Shown here in pieces: positions 46,901 through 56,108 of a DNA stretch of 64,000 nt. The stretch lies in contig MEOF01000019.1 in the NCBI GenBank assembly GCA_001769505.1, forward strand, positions 1 to 64,000, written 5' to 3'. Each line of letters begins with the position of its first letter. Position 1 is the first letter of the stretch. The notes under the pieces are model-generated. The model saw only the letters and a list, made by a program, of their open reading frames with translations. It was not told the DNA's origin and ran no database searches. Both the position numbers and the translations under genes were made by a program. This DNA is from Bacteroidetes bacterium GWF2_33_38 (GTDB lineage: Bacteria > Bacteroidota > Bacteroidia > Bacteroidales > GWF2-33-38).

Positions 46901-48079
46901 TTACAAACTTAATGCATTTTGGATATCATCACCAAACATTTCAGTAATCGGATTTTCGATTCGTTTTTTAATGGCAATTAAAAATCCAACAGAGTCACGA
47001 CCGTCAATTATTCTATGGTCGTACGATAATGCGACGTACATCATTTGTCGAATTTCAATTTTATCATCTACAACAATAGGGCGTTTGACAATATTGTGCA
47101 TTCCTAAAATAGCCGATTGTGGAGGATTTAAAATAGGAGTCGAAAGCAAAGAGCCAAAAACACCACCGTTAGAAATTGTAAATGTTCCTCCAGTTAATTC
47201 TTCAAGCGAAATTTTTCCTGTTCGTCCTTTTTCAGCCAGTTCGGCAATATTAAGTTCGATTTCGGCAATGCTCATCTGCTCGGTGTTACGAAGTATTGGC
47301 ACCATCAAGCCTTTATCCGTTTGAACGGCAATACCAATATCCGAGTAATTAAAATTAATAATATCTTCCCCGTCAATTATTGCATTTACATTCGGAAATT
47401 CTTTCAACGAATCGGAAACCGCTTTTGTAAAAATTGACATGTAGCCCATTTTTACGCCATGTTTTTGTTGAAAAGCATCTTTATATGTTGCACGAAGATT
47501 GATTATATTCGACATATCAATTTCGTTGAACGTGGTAAGCATAGCCGTTTCGTTTTTCACGGCAACTAAGCGTTGACTAATTTTTCGTCGTAACATCGAC
47601 ATTTTTGTTCGAGTAAATTGTCGATGTTCGGGGATTATTTCTCCAATTTTTGCCGATGATATTTTTCTCAATACATCAGCTTTTTGAATTTTTTTATAAC
47701 CTTTAAAATCGTTATTTATAGATAAATGATTGTCTTGAATTATTTTTTTTGCCAAAGGCGTAATTTTTATTTTTTCGATGGTTGAATGTTGAATAATTGT
47801 TTCTTTTTCAAAAATATTTTGAGGTGCATTATCCGAAATATTAGTGGTATTTGGTTCGATGGTGCAGGCAATAGAATTAACTGGAACAGGGATTCCCGCT
47901 TTAGCTAAAATGTTAATTTTTCCGCTAGCTTCGGCAACAAGCGACAATGTTGCTTTATCGGATTCAATTTCAGCAATTTCTTGGTCTTTTTCGACAAAAT
48001 CGCCATCTTTGACTAACCACGATGCTATTTCAACTTCTGTTATCGATTCTCCAGGGCTAGGTATTTTTATTTCAATCAT
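46901..48079 (-). CDS. sucB: Dihydrolipoyl succinyltransferase (E2 of 2-oxoglutarate dehydrogenase)
   Basis: E2 core of the 2-oxoglutarate dehydrogenase complex. 392 residues from ATG 48079 (MIEIKIPSPGESITEVEIAS); the frame opens five codons earlier, but this start matches the family. Lipoyl domain with K42 in ESDKATLSL, a short hinge, the E3-binding segment (ITPLAKKIIQDN) and a catalytic domain with the ALSYDHRIIDGRDSVGFL active-site motif near the C-terminus. It lies 41 bases after sucA, forming the usual sucAB pair; the E3 gene is not in the window. Confidence 0.95.
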   Translation of the reverse strand: MIEIKIPSPGESITEVEIASWLVKDGDFVEKDQEIAEIESDKATLSLVAEASGKINILAKAGIPVPVNSIACTIEPNTTNISDNAPQNIFEKETIIQHSTIEKIKITPLAKKIIQDNHLSINNDFKGYKKIQKADVLRKISSAKIGEIIPEHRQFTRTKMSMLRRKISQRLVAVKNETAMLTTFNEIDMSNIINLRATYKDAFQQKHGVKMGYMSIFTKAVSDSLKEFPNVNAIIDGEDIINFNYSDIGIAVQTDKGLMVPILRNTEQMSIAEIELNIAELAEKGRTGKISLEELTGGTFTISNGGVFGSLLSTPILNPPQSAILGMHNIVKRPIVVDDKIEIRQMMYVALSYDHRIIDGRDSVGFLIAIKKRIENPITEMFGDDIQNALSL

Positions 48080-48120
48080 TTTTCTAATTTTCAATCTTCA
48101 ATTAACAATTTACCATTCTG

Positions 48121-50877
48121 CTAAAAATCTTTCATGCAATTCATTTTACAATACACTGTTTTTAAATCGCAGTTGCAAAGAACAAATGTTTTATCAAGAA
48201 TTTTTTGTTGACTTTTATTATGAATTTCGAGTAACCCGGTTGCAGGACTCCCACTTTCGGGACGCCCAATTGCCCGAAATGTATATTCGGGAAGCATGCG
48301 TTGTAAAAATGTCCAAGCTCCCATGTTTAGAGGCTCTTCCTGAACCCAAGTCAGTTGTGTCGCATTTTCGTATTTTTCAATAATTTTCGTGATTTGTTCT
48401 TTTGGAAAAGGATACAATTGTTCGATTCGCACAATAGCCGTTTCAGTATTGTTTATTTCTTTTCTTTTTTCGAGTAATTCGTAGTATATCTTACCCGAAC
48501 AAAATGCTATTTGTTTAATCTGCTTAGGATTTGAAACGATATCGTCGATAATTTCCTGAAAATTAGTTTCGCTTAAATCTTCAATTGTTGAAATGCAAGC
48601 AGGAAGACGCAATAGACTTTTAGGTGTAAAAATAACCAAGGGCATTCGGGTTGGGTTTAGCACTTGACGACGCAAAATGTGAAAAAAGTTTGCCGGAGTT
48701 GAACAATTTGCAACGTACATATTGTTGCGAGCACAAAGAGCTAAATATCTTTCCATTCTGGCACTTGAATGTTCTGGACCTTGACCTTCATATCCATGAG
48801 GAAGTAAAAGGGTAACACCATTCATCAAATCCCATTTTTCTCGAGCAGAGCTAAGATATTGGTCAATAATTACTTGAGCTACATTGTTGAAGTCACCAAA
48901 TTGAGCTTCCCAAATGGTTATAGCATCAGGTTTGGCAAGTGCGTAGCCATATTCAAATCCAAGTACGCCATATTCTGATAGATGAGAATTGTAAACACAA
49001 AATCCGGCTTGATTTGCATCGATATTTTGCAAGGGAATATATTTTTCATCAGTATCTTCAATTACTAATGTAGCATGGCGATGCGAAAAAGTTCCCCGTT
49101 CCGAATCTTGACCGCTTAATCTTACGGGGTAGCCTTGTTTTAATAGAGTTCCATAAGCCAGCAGTTCGCACATGCCCCAATCAAGCTTATTTGCTTCAAT
49201 CATTTGCCAACGGTCATCCATTAATTTTTCAATCTTTTTGAAAAACTTTCTATCGGAAGGCAGACTTGTTATGGATTTTGCAATTTCTCGAATAGTGCTT
49301 TTATCTACAGATGTGTTTACAATATCGTTTAACGATTTATTTTCGGAAGCATAATATTTTGCCCAAATATTTGAAAGGAAATGTTTAATGACTACAGAAT
49401 TGTTTTTTTTTGATTCGGTCAATGCGTTTTCCAGTAAATCGTTAAACTCGTTTTGAATTTGTTGAATCAGCGTTTCCGATAAAACTTTTTCATTTAGTAA
49501 TTGATTTGCGTATATGTCTCGTGAGTTTGGGTGCGATGCAATTGCTTTATATAAGGTTGGTTGTGTAAAACGAGGTTCGTCTCCTTCGTTATGTCCATAT
49601 TTTCGGTAGCATAAAATATCAATAAAAATATCGGTGTGAAATTTTTGTCGATATTCAATAGCTGTAATAACTGTATTTACTAAGGCTTCAACATCGTCGC
49701 CATTGACATGGAAAATTGGTGCTTTAATGACTTTTCCAATATCGGTTGAATAAATACTCGAGCGAGCGTCTAAATAATTAGTCGTGAATCCAACCTGATT
49801 GTTAATAACCAGATGTAATGTGCCTCCAGTACGATAACCGTTAAGCTGCGACATTTGCAATACTTCATAAACGATTCCTTGAGCTGCGACTGCTGCATCG
49901 CCATGAATAATAATTGGTAATACTTTGTTTTCGTTTTTGTTGTATGTATGGTCGAGTTTTGCTCGAGCAATACCTTGTACTACTCCGCTAACCGTTTCAA
50001 GATGTGATGGATTTGGAACAAGTCCGATTTTAATTTTTTTATGTTCAGAAGTGTTGTACTCAATGTCGTACCCTAAATGATATTTTACATCTCCTAATAT
50101 GTTGTCTTGGCTGTAATTTTTTCCGTTATATTCTGAAAAAATATTTTCGAAAGGCTTTTGCAATACATTACTCAACACATTTAGTCGCCCTCGGTGCGAC
50201 ATCCCAATAACAAAATCTTCGATTTCGAAACGAGAGCCATTTTCAATGGCCGCATTTAGTGCCGGAATAAGCGATTCGGCTCCTTCTAGTGAGAAACGTT
50301 TTTGTCCTGTGAATTTTTTATGAATAAAAGCTTCAAAACCAACAGCTTTGGCTAAGTGTTTAAAAATTGCTTTTTTTTCGTCAATTGTGAAATTGGGTTT
50401 GTTTTGAGTTGATTCCATTTTTTCTTGAATCCACTTTACAACTTCTGGATTTCTGATGTAAGCATATTCAACCCCAACCGACTGACAATATGTTTCTTCG
50501 AGGTGATTTACAATTTGAGACAATGTTGAGACTCCAATACCTATTTCTTTTCCTGCTTGAAAAACAGTGTTCAAATCGGCTTTATCTAAACTGAAATTTT
50601 CGATTGCCAATGTGGGAAGATATTGTCGTCGTTTACGAACCGGATTTGTTTTGGTAAAAAAGTGTCCGCGTTGACGATAACCATTAATTAAGTTAATGAC
50701 CTTGAATTCTTTATCAACTTGCTTGTCGGAAAACTTGATAGAATAATTTTGTTGAGCAAACTCGAATCCTTGAAAAAATAACTGCCAACTTTCATCAACC
50801 GAATTTTTATCTTCTTGATAATTATTATAAAGTTGATTTACATAATCAAGATTTGATAAAAACGAAAATTTGTCCAT
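48121..50877 (-). CDS. sucA: 2-oxoglutarate dehydrogenase E1 component
   Basis: Thiamine-diphosphate-dependent decarboxylation of 2-oxoglutarate, first step of the complex. 918 residues, normal. Marks include the N-terminal FLSNLDYVNQLYNNYQEDKN peptide, IGMSHRGRLNVL, HGDAAVAAQGIVYEVLQMS, CYRKYGHNEGDEPRFTQP, and C-terminal LLLPHGYEGQGPEHSSARMER and VWVQEEPxNMG-like sequence (WVQEEPLNMGAW). Minus-strand sequence upstream contains TATCTTTA, a near match to the -7 consensus. Its presence indicates an oxidative TCA branch. Confidence 0.97.
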   Translation of the reverse strand: MDKFSFLSNLDYVNQLYNNYQEDKNSVDESWQLFFQGFEFAQQNYSIKFSDKQVDKEFKVINLINGYRQRGHFFTKTNPVRKRRQYLPTLAIENFSLDKADLNTVFQAGKEIGIGVSTLSQIVNHLEETYCQSVGVEYAYIRNPEVVKWIQEKMESTQNKPNFTIDEKKAIFKHLAKAVGFEAFIHKKFTGQKRFSLEGAESLIPALNAAIENGSRFEIEDFVIGMSHRGRLNVLSNVLQKPFENIFSEYNGKNYSQDNILGDVKYHLGYDIEYNTSEHKKIKIGLVPNPSHLETVSGVVQGIARAKLDHTYNKNENKVLPIIIHGDAAVAAQGIVYEVLQMSQLNGYRTGGTLHLVINNQVGFTTNYLDARSSIYSTDIGKVIKAPIFHVNGDDVEALVNTVITAIEYRQKFHTDIFIDILCYRKYGHNEGDEPRFTQPTLYKAIASHPNSRDIYANQLLNEKVLSETLIQQIQNEFNDLLENALTESKKNNSVVIKHFLSNIWAKYYASENKSLNDIVNTSVDKSTIREIAKSITSLPSDRKFFKKIEKLMDDRWQMIEANKLDWGMCELLAYGTLLKQGYPVRLSGQDSERGTFSHRHATLVIEDTDEKYIPLQNIDANQAGFCVYNSHLSEYGVLGFEYGYALAKPDAITIWEAQFGDFNNVAQVIIDQYLSSAREKWDLMNGVTLLLPHGYEGQGPEHSSARMERYLALCARNNMYVANCSTPANFFHILRRQVLNPTRMPLVIFTPKSLLRLPACISTIEDLSETNFQEIIDDIVSNPKQIKQIAFCSGKIYYELLEKRKEINNTETAIVRIEQLYPFPKEQITKIIEKYENATQLTWVQEEPLNMGAWTFLQRMLPEYTFRAIGRPESGSPATGLLEIHNKSQQKILDKTFVLCNCDLKTVYCKMNCMKDF

Positions 50878-50960
50878 TCAAACTGCAAATTATTTTGCTG
50901 TAAAGATAAAAAAACATTTAAGTAAATTAGTGCTTAATATTGAATGTTTGTTAATAAAAA

Positions 50961-51197
50961 TCACTCACATTCGTACTTAACGGTTATACTATCAGTGGTT
51001 TCGTCGTCGAAATTTTTCCACACAATGACATCGCCTCCACATAAGGTACTTTCTTCGGTTTTTTCGATAAGTTCGTCAGTGTTAGTATTGTAGTGAGCTT
51101 TGTAGCAATCTTCACAAATTGGAGTATCCTGATCTTCGAGCCAATCGCAAGAAGAAAAACTTACGGCAACGAGTAGAAAAAACAATATTTTTCGCAT
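50961..51197 (-). CDS. Small lipoprotein of unknown function
   Basis: 78 residues with a type II signal peptide: MRKILFFLLVAVSFSSC with the lipobox Cys at 17, followed by Asp (DWLED). The mature part has a CxxC pair (ICEDC), a further two Cys and a short beta-rich tail (DSITVKYECE). No family recognised. Sits between the GNAT gene (21 bases upstream) and sucA on the same strand. Confidence 0.8.
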   Translation of the reverse strand: MRKILFFLLVAVSFSSCDWLEDQDTPICEDCYKAHYNTNTDELIEKTEESTLCGGDVIVWKNFDDETTDSITVKYECE

Positions 51198-51218
51198 TTG
51201 TTTGTGTTTTAAATTAGA

Positions 51219-51701
51219 TTATTCAACTGTTTTTACATAAACCAATTTATCGTCGTCTTTGTCGTAATAATCTTTTAAGCGAGCTTCTAAATCGCATTTA
51301 CATCTGTCGTAAAATTTTTGAGTTGGAATGTATTTTTCTCTTGAAGATGTTTCGATATATATTTTTCTCCCATTCTGTTTTTTAATTGCATTGTATGTTT
51401 CATCAAAGATTTTTTTACCAATGCCTTTATCTCGAAAATCGTTGTGTACGGCAATCCAATACAAGTCGAAGCTTTTGGTTGTGCATGGAATTTCACCATA
51501 ACAACTGTACCCTATTGTTTTTCCTTCATAATCGGCAAAGATAAAATAATAACCACTTTCGATTCCTTTTTCAACTCGTTCTTGTACCAATTCGACGGCG
51601 ACATCTATTTCGTGGTCGTAAAAAAAACCGGTTGAAGAAACTATTTCTCGAACATGTTGAATGTCTTTTTCGCTTGGTAGTTCTCGTATTGTTAAGTTCA
51701 T
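51219..51701 (-). CDS. GNAT-family N-acetyltransferase
   Basis: 160 residues. GNAT motif A is present as IAVHNDFRDKGIGKKIFDE (acetyl-CoA pyrophosphate loop R/Q-x-x-G-x-G/A), preceded by the beta strand FIFADYEGKTIGYSCYGEIP and followed by IYIETSSREKYIPTQKFYDR. The acceptor substrate is unknown. A TATCTTTA sequence on the minus strand at 51732-51739 is a near-consensus -7 box for this gene and the ones downstream. Confidence 0.87.
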   Translation of the reverse strand: MNLTIRELPSEKDIQHVREIVSSTGFFYDHEIDVAVELVQERVEKGIESGYYFIFADYEGKTIGYSCYGEIPCTTKSFDLYWIAVHNDFRDKGIGKKIFDETYNAIKKQNGRKIYIETSSREKYIPTQKFYDRCKCDLEARLKDYYDKDDDKLVYVKTVE

Positions 51702-51844
51702 TTTGCTTATTTTCTTTTTAAATGATACTTGTAAAGATAATACTTAGAAAAAATAAAAGCAATTTAAAAAATACTAAATTTTGTGCCAACACAAACCTTT
51801 TTGTTTTGTCATTCCGAACGTATGTGAGGAATCGAATAATGCAA

Positions 51845-54814
51845 CTAAATCCCTTCGGGTTTCAGAATAATTCCCAAACTCTTTTTTCCATCAATTTTTA
51901 CAATTATCGGCGAGCTAAATTGCACATGACGAATATAATCGTCTTCGTATGCTGGTTCTTGTTTTTCAAGATAATCAATGTCGTAATGTCCGTCTTTGAT
52001 AAACGGATTAATGGTAAAATATCCAACCCTGAACGATGTTAAATTTTGGAAAAAGTGAGTTCCTTGACTTGGGTCAATTCGATAATTTTCGAGACCTGAT
52101 TCAATAATAACTCTTGCCGCTGAAATTTGTGCCCACTTTACCGGAATCCCCAACCATGGGTCGCTTGAACCCCAACGTCCGGGACCGACAAGAACGTAGT
52201 TTTTGTTTTCGGCAACGAATTTATCGTTAAGTTTTTCGATTAATCTTACAATTTCGTTTGTTTTTGAAGCGTTAAACGATTTTGGTTTTACATATACAAA
52301 ATCGTAGATATCTTTAATTATTCCGTCTCCCAAAGCTGATTTTGATGTTATAATTGTGGATTCAGGATCAATATGTTCGATTTCTTCGGTAAATGCTTCT
52401 TCGTTTTCGACAATTGGTCTGATTTGCAATAAATTAAATGTGCTTTTCGCATTTTTGCCTGAGTTTAAATCAACGGCAAATTCTATCTCGACAGGGTCGC
52501 TCATTTCTCGTTGCCCAATTTCAAGTATGGTTTCAAGAATTTTAGCTAATGGAAATTTGTTGTAATTCAAAATATTCGAGAAGGTGATTACACGTTGTCC
52601 TTCGTCAAACATACCATCTTTTATGCAATTGTTTTCAATGTCGTAGGTTGAGGCAATATTGGTAAGCATTCCGTCTTTTTCGGCTTCGCTAATTCGAAGT
52701 TTTAAAATATTTATGGCATCGTTGGTCGAAGGCGTAAAACTATTCGAATTCAAATCAAGAGCATAAAAATATTTTTGTGTTTCTTTCAATGCCATATCGG
52801 TTGATGAAAGCTGTAATACTTTTTGCGGATATTTTGGCGAAAATCGCAAATTTGCTCCACCATCAACAATATATTTTCCCAGTCCAATAGCGATGTTTGC
52901 GATACCATCTTCGGGTTTTTCGGGTGGAATAGGATAGAAATTTATGGATCGAGCAACTCCCGAAATACTTGGATAAAATCGGTCTCCATTTTGTTTTCCG
53001 CAAACTTCTTGCAATACAATTCCCATTTTTTCTTCATCAATTACATTGCGAGTTGCAGCCATATATGCTTTACTGCCTTTGAAAAACACCGAAGCGTAAA
53101 CGCTTTTGATTGCTTCGCTAAGTTTTTCAATCATTACTTTATCCGATTTTATTTTAGGAATCATGTAAGTAGAATAAACTCCTGCAAAAGGTTGGTAATG
53201 TGAATCTTCGAGTAAACTTGAAGAACGAACGGCGATTGGATTATTTATGAAGGTAATAAAAGTTTGCAAATCATCATGAATACGTATTGGGAGCTTTGCC
53301 TTTATAAAGTGGTGCAAAATCACATCGTCAGAAGAGTTTGATAACGCAATGTCGTATAAACAATTGCTCTCCATATATTCGTCGAAAACATCGGTGCTAA
53401 GTACCACAGTTCGTGGGATTGTAACGACAACATTTTCGAAATTCTCAAAAACTTTATTTCTTTTAATCAATGAATCAATAAAAGCAAGTCCTCTCGCTTT
53501 TCCTCCAAGTGAGCCCTCGCCAATTCTTGAAAAATTCAAATATTCGTCAAAGCTTTCACGATAAAATTTTGCAATAATTCCACGCCCTTTATTTAACCTA
53601 TATTCAGAAATGGTGTCATATAAAAACTGTTTAACGCTATCTAGACAGTCGAACTGATTACTTCGTATATGTTTAAACAATTCAGCCAGCGGAAAGGTTG
53701 CTCTTGCATAAAGCCATTTCGAAATATCGTTTCGATTGAAGTGATATTGAAGGCTTTCGTCTGGAATTTCAAATAATTTTTGTTGCAATCCTTGTAAATC
53801 AGAAATCGTAAAAAGTACAGTATTTGTTTTTGGATCAATAACTTTAAAATCGCCAAATGATAATGATTCTTTCACATAATCACGAACTTCGAGCGATAAA
53901 GTTTTAGAATACTTGTGAATGAAATTCACGCCTACATTATCTGCTATTTCTCGATTTTTTAAGTCGGAAGACTGCATTAAAAATGGCATAAATTCATCAG
54001 CACTGCGAACTTCTTCAAACAGTTTTAGCCCTGCTAATTTTTCTTTAACTCCGTCTTTAGGAAAACTCATATCACTGATTATCCCAAGCATATTGTTTTT
54101 ATACTTGTTAAAGTAGGCAATGGCTTGATTATAGGAAGTTGCCAACAGAACTTTAGGTCTTCCTCGCATTCTCATCGTTTTTTGATGGTCGTTCAGACCT
54201 TCAGAAGTAAATTCTTTCGATTGTTGAAATATTATTTTATACAAATTAGGTAAATAACTTGAATAATATCGAATAGAATCTTCTACAAGCATAATTACCT
54301 GAACACCGACTTTATTTACGTCGTTTTCGACATTCATGCCATCTTCAATCAGTTTAATAATTGCTAAAAGTAAGTCGGCATTTCCAAGCCAACTGAAAAC
54401 ATAATCAATGGCCGACAAATCTTCTCTGCTCAAACGAATAGAAACTTCTCGCGAAAAAGGAGTTAAAACAACAATTGGCTTTTCAAAATATTTGGTTTTT
54501 ATTTCTCGGGCAAGTTTAAATGTATCAACATCGCTTATGCTGAGCATTGCAATTACCAAATCGACCTTTTCGGTTTCGAGTATGTGAAAAGCCTCAGTGC
54601 TTGTTGAGGCTTGTACAAATTGAGGCGGATACCGTAAGTTTAGCGAAACATATTCGTTAAATATTTGCTCGTCGATTCGACCATCTTCTTCTAAAATAAA
54701 ATAATCGTAGGTGCTACATAGAATTAATACTTTATAAATTCTTTTGTTCATAAGTTGGCGAAAGGGGACATCTTCAAATGAATATCTTTCGGGTTTTACA
54801 AATTTTTGTGTCAT
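51845..54814 (-). CDS. Receiver-linked PPDK-N (PEP/pyruvate-binding ATP-grasp) protein
   Basis: 989 residues from ATG 54814 (MTQKFVKPERYSFEDVPFRQ); the frame opens 33 codons earlier, but a good promoter box lies between the two starts. Residues about 20-155 are a receiver-like domain with no Asp where phosphorylation would be expected (DLVIAMLSISDVD). Residues about 174-340 form a second receiver-like domain with D248 (IISDMSFPKDG), a QSSD switch and an HKYS lysine. From about 440 an ATP-grasp PPDK-N region follows (IGEGSLGGKARGLAF, NPIAVRSSSLLEDS, FAGVYSTY, GPGRWGSSDPWLGIPV). The phospho-His swivel and PEP/pyruvate barrel of full PPDK/PpsA are absent. The reaction is unknown. Confidence 0.88.
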   Translation of the reverse strand: MTQKFVKPERYSFEDVPFRQLMNKRIYKVLILCSTYDYFILEEDGRIDEQIFNEYVSLNLRYPPQFVQASTSTEAFHILETEKVDLVIAMLSISDVDTFKLAREIKTKYFEKPIVVLTPFSREVSIRLSREDLSAIDYVFSWLGNADLLLAIIKLIEDGMNVENDVNKVGVQVIMLVEDSIRYYSSYLPNLYKIIFQQSKEFTSEGLNDHQKTMRMRGRPKVLLATSYNQAIAYFNKYKNNMLGIISDMSFPKDGVKEKLAGLKLFEEVRSADEFMPFLMQSSDLKNREIADNVGVNFIHKYSKTLSLEVRDYVKESLSFGDFKVIDPKTNTVLFTISDLQGLQQKLFEIPDESLQYHFNRNDISKWLYARATFPLAELFKHIRSNQFDCLDSVKQFLYDTISEYRLNKGRGIIAKFYRESFDEYLNFSRIGEGSLGGKARGLAFIDSLIKRNKVFENFENVVVTIPRTVVLSTDVFDEYMESNCLYDIALSNSSDDVILHHFIKAKLPIRIHDDLQTFITFINNPIAVRSSSLLEDSHYQPFAGVYSTYMIPKIKSDKVMIEKLSEAIKSVYASVFFKGSKAYMAATRNVIDEEKMGIVLQEVCGKQNGDRFYPSISGVARSINFYPIPPEKPEDGIANIAIGLGKYIVDGGANLRFSPKYPQKVLQLSSTDMALKETQKYFYALDLNSNSFTPSTNDAINILKLRISEAEKDGMLTNIASTYDIENNCIKDGMFDEGQRVITFSNILNYNKFPLAKILETILEIGQREMSDPVEIEFAVDLNSGKNAKSTFNLLQIRPIVENEEAFTEEIEHIDPESTIITSKSALGDGIIKDIYDFVYVKPKSFNASKTNEIVRLIEKLNDKFVAENKNYVLVGPGRWGSSDPWLGIPVKWAQISAARVIIESGLENYRIDPSQGTHFFQNLTSFRVGYFTINPFIKDGHYDIDYLEKQEPAYEDDYIRHVQFSSPIIVKIDGKKSLGIILKPEGI

Positions 54815-55150
54815 AAATGTCGCAGTTCTATTGTCTTTGTATATGAGAATAATTGTCAAGATAATAACTTCCGCAAAATTAATAATAAACCTATCAAAGA
54901 CAAAAATTGCCAAATCAATAATTTAGTGCACTTTATCAATTATTAAAGAGTAGCGATAAATTATGAATAAATAAATCGAATGTCTTGATAGTCAACAATA
55001 TATAAAATTAGATATATTGATTTTTGATTTTTTTTATCAAAAATATTTTCCATTTTATCGCAGAAAAGCTTAATTTCAGATTTATGATTAAAAATATCAG
55101 GGTTGCTGAAAACTGAATTAAAAGAGTAAGCAAAATTAAAATCTATATTT
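54815..55150. other. Divergent intergenic region before the LipL32-like gene
   Basis: AT-rich. It contains the -7 box of the leftward PPDK-N gene (54873-54880) and a 9-bp inverted repeat, ATTTTTGAT at 55020-55028 with ATCAAAAAT at 55036-55044, of uncertain role. No ORF with coding character or RNA gene was seen. Confidence 0.6.
54873..54880 (-). promoter_or_regulatory. -7 box of the PPDK-N gene
   Basis: Reads TAATTTTG on the minus strand, a perfect TAnnTTTG. A start site a few bases downstream would give a leader of about 50 bases to ATG 54814 and would exclude the upstream ATG at 54913. Confidence 0.5.
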
Positions 55151-55855
55151 ATGAAAAAAATTCTGTTTTTATTTGTTTGTGTTTTATTTATTGGAACAGC
55201 TTTGACAAAAGCACAAAAGCTCGATAAATTTGGTGCCGACATGGGCAAAAAAGAAGTCATGGGCAAAGAAGTTCGGGTTCCATATACCGATGTAATAAGT
55301 TATTTTGGATACGTTAAACCAGGTGCTGCTCCTGACGAAACAAAAGGTGGAAAAAAATATTACTATTTGTATGTTTGGATTCCCGCAGTTGCTCCCGAAA
55401 TAGGAGTTCGAATGATTTCTCCAGTACCCGATAAAATGGTGCCTGAAAAAACCGACTATGTTGCACAAGATTTTGATATTAAGGATAAAACAAATTATTT
55501 CGATACTTGGATTTCTTTAGAAAGAGCCGACGGAATAACATCTGTTGATGATATTTTAGCAAAATCGAAATCGGCAAAATGGAATTTGTATGACCAAAAT
55601 GACGATTCAGGCGAAATGCCAGCACAGCCATCAGGAAGTAAATACAATTCGTTGATGAGAATTACCAGCAATCCGAACGACCCATTAAAAGCATTGGTTG
55701 TTGGTTTATACCGAATAGGCTTTACTACATATAAAGTAGGCGAAGTTCAAGGTAGTTTTATGGCTCAAGTTGGAGCACCAGTTAAACTCCCGGGAGTTGC
55801 TGTTGCAAAAGATGTTGACTCGTTAGTTAAATTGTTAAAAGAAGCAAAAGAGTAA
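55151..55855 (+). CDS. LipL32-family surface protein homologue
   Basis: 234 residues. Signal peptide about 1-21 (ILFLFVCVLFIGTALTKAQ) with no lipobox Cys, unlike leptospiral LipL32. Aligned from memory, several blocks agree with LipL32: YFGYVKPGAAPD, KKYYYLYVWIPAVAPEIGVR, MISP, FDTWISLERA, KYNSLMRI, GLYRIGFTTYKVGEVQGSF. Residues corresponding to the LipL32 calcium site appear kept: D118-T119, the acidic DQNDD (148-152) and Y165. LipL32 is the most abundant Leptospira surface protein and binds matrix proteins and Ca2+. Homologues outside Leptospira are known in a few marine bacteria. Function here is unknown; location is probably periplasm or cell surface. Monocistronic with its own terminator. 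Confidence 0.88.
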   Translation: MKKILFLFVCVLFIGTALTKAQKLDKFGADMGKKEVMGKEVRVPYTDVISYFGYVKPGAAPDETKGGKKYYYLYVWIPAVAPEIGVRMISPVPDKMVPEKTDYVAQDFDIKDKTNYFDTWISLERADGITSVDDILAKSKSAKWNLYDQNDDSGEMPAQPSGSKYNSLMRITSNPNDPLKALVVGLYRIGFTTYKVGEVQGSFMAQVGAPVKLPGVAVAKDVDSLVKLLKEAKE

Positions 55856-55914
55856 AATAATTTTAAGTATTTTATGGCGTATTTCATTTGGCAATTAAAA
55901 ATATAAACAAATGT

Positions 55915-55947
55915 AAGTGTCTCGATTTTTTGGGACACTTTTTTTAT
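55915..55947 (+). terminator. Intrinsic terminator after the LipL32-like gene
   Basis: A 9-bp stem AAGTGTCTC (55915-55923) with GGGACACTT (55932-55940, one G-U pair) is followed by a T run. Confidence 0.8.
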
Positions 55948-56061
55948 TTCTAGATATAATCATTTAAGTTGAAAATTTAGCTGTTGTATAAAATTGTTTT
56001 ATAACAGTATAAACAGTACTTTTTTTCATTCAAATCAGTCTGTTTTATATTTTCATTTCAT

Positions 56062-56069
56062 TAAATTTG
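56062..56069 (+). promoter_or_regulatory. -7 box upstream of pta
   Basis: TAAATTTG, a perfect TAnnTTTG, 39 bases before ATG 56109. An imperfect inverted repeat (CTGTTgtATAAAA with TTTTATAACAG) lies upstream at about 55981-56006 and could be an operator. Confidence 0.5.
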
Positions 56070-56108
56070 ATGCAGAAATAAACATGAAAATTTACAATAA
56101 GCAAGAAA

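Noticed and set aside
54815-54913. Longer PPDK-N protein from ATG 54913
   Set aside because: A perfect -7 box at 54873-54880 lies inside that extension, and the extra residues look like intergenic translation.
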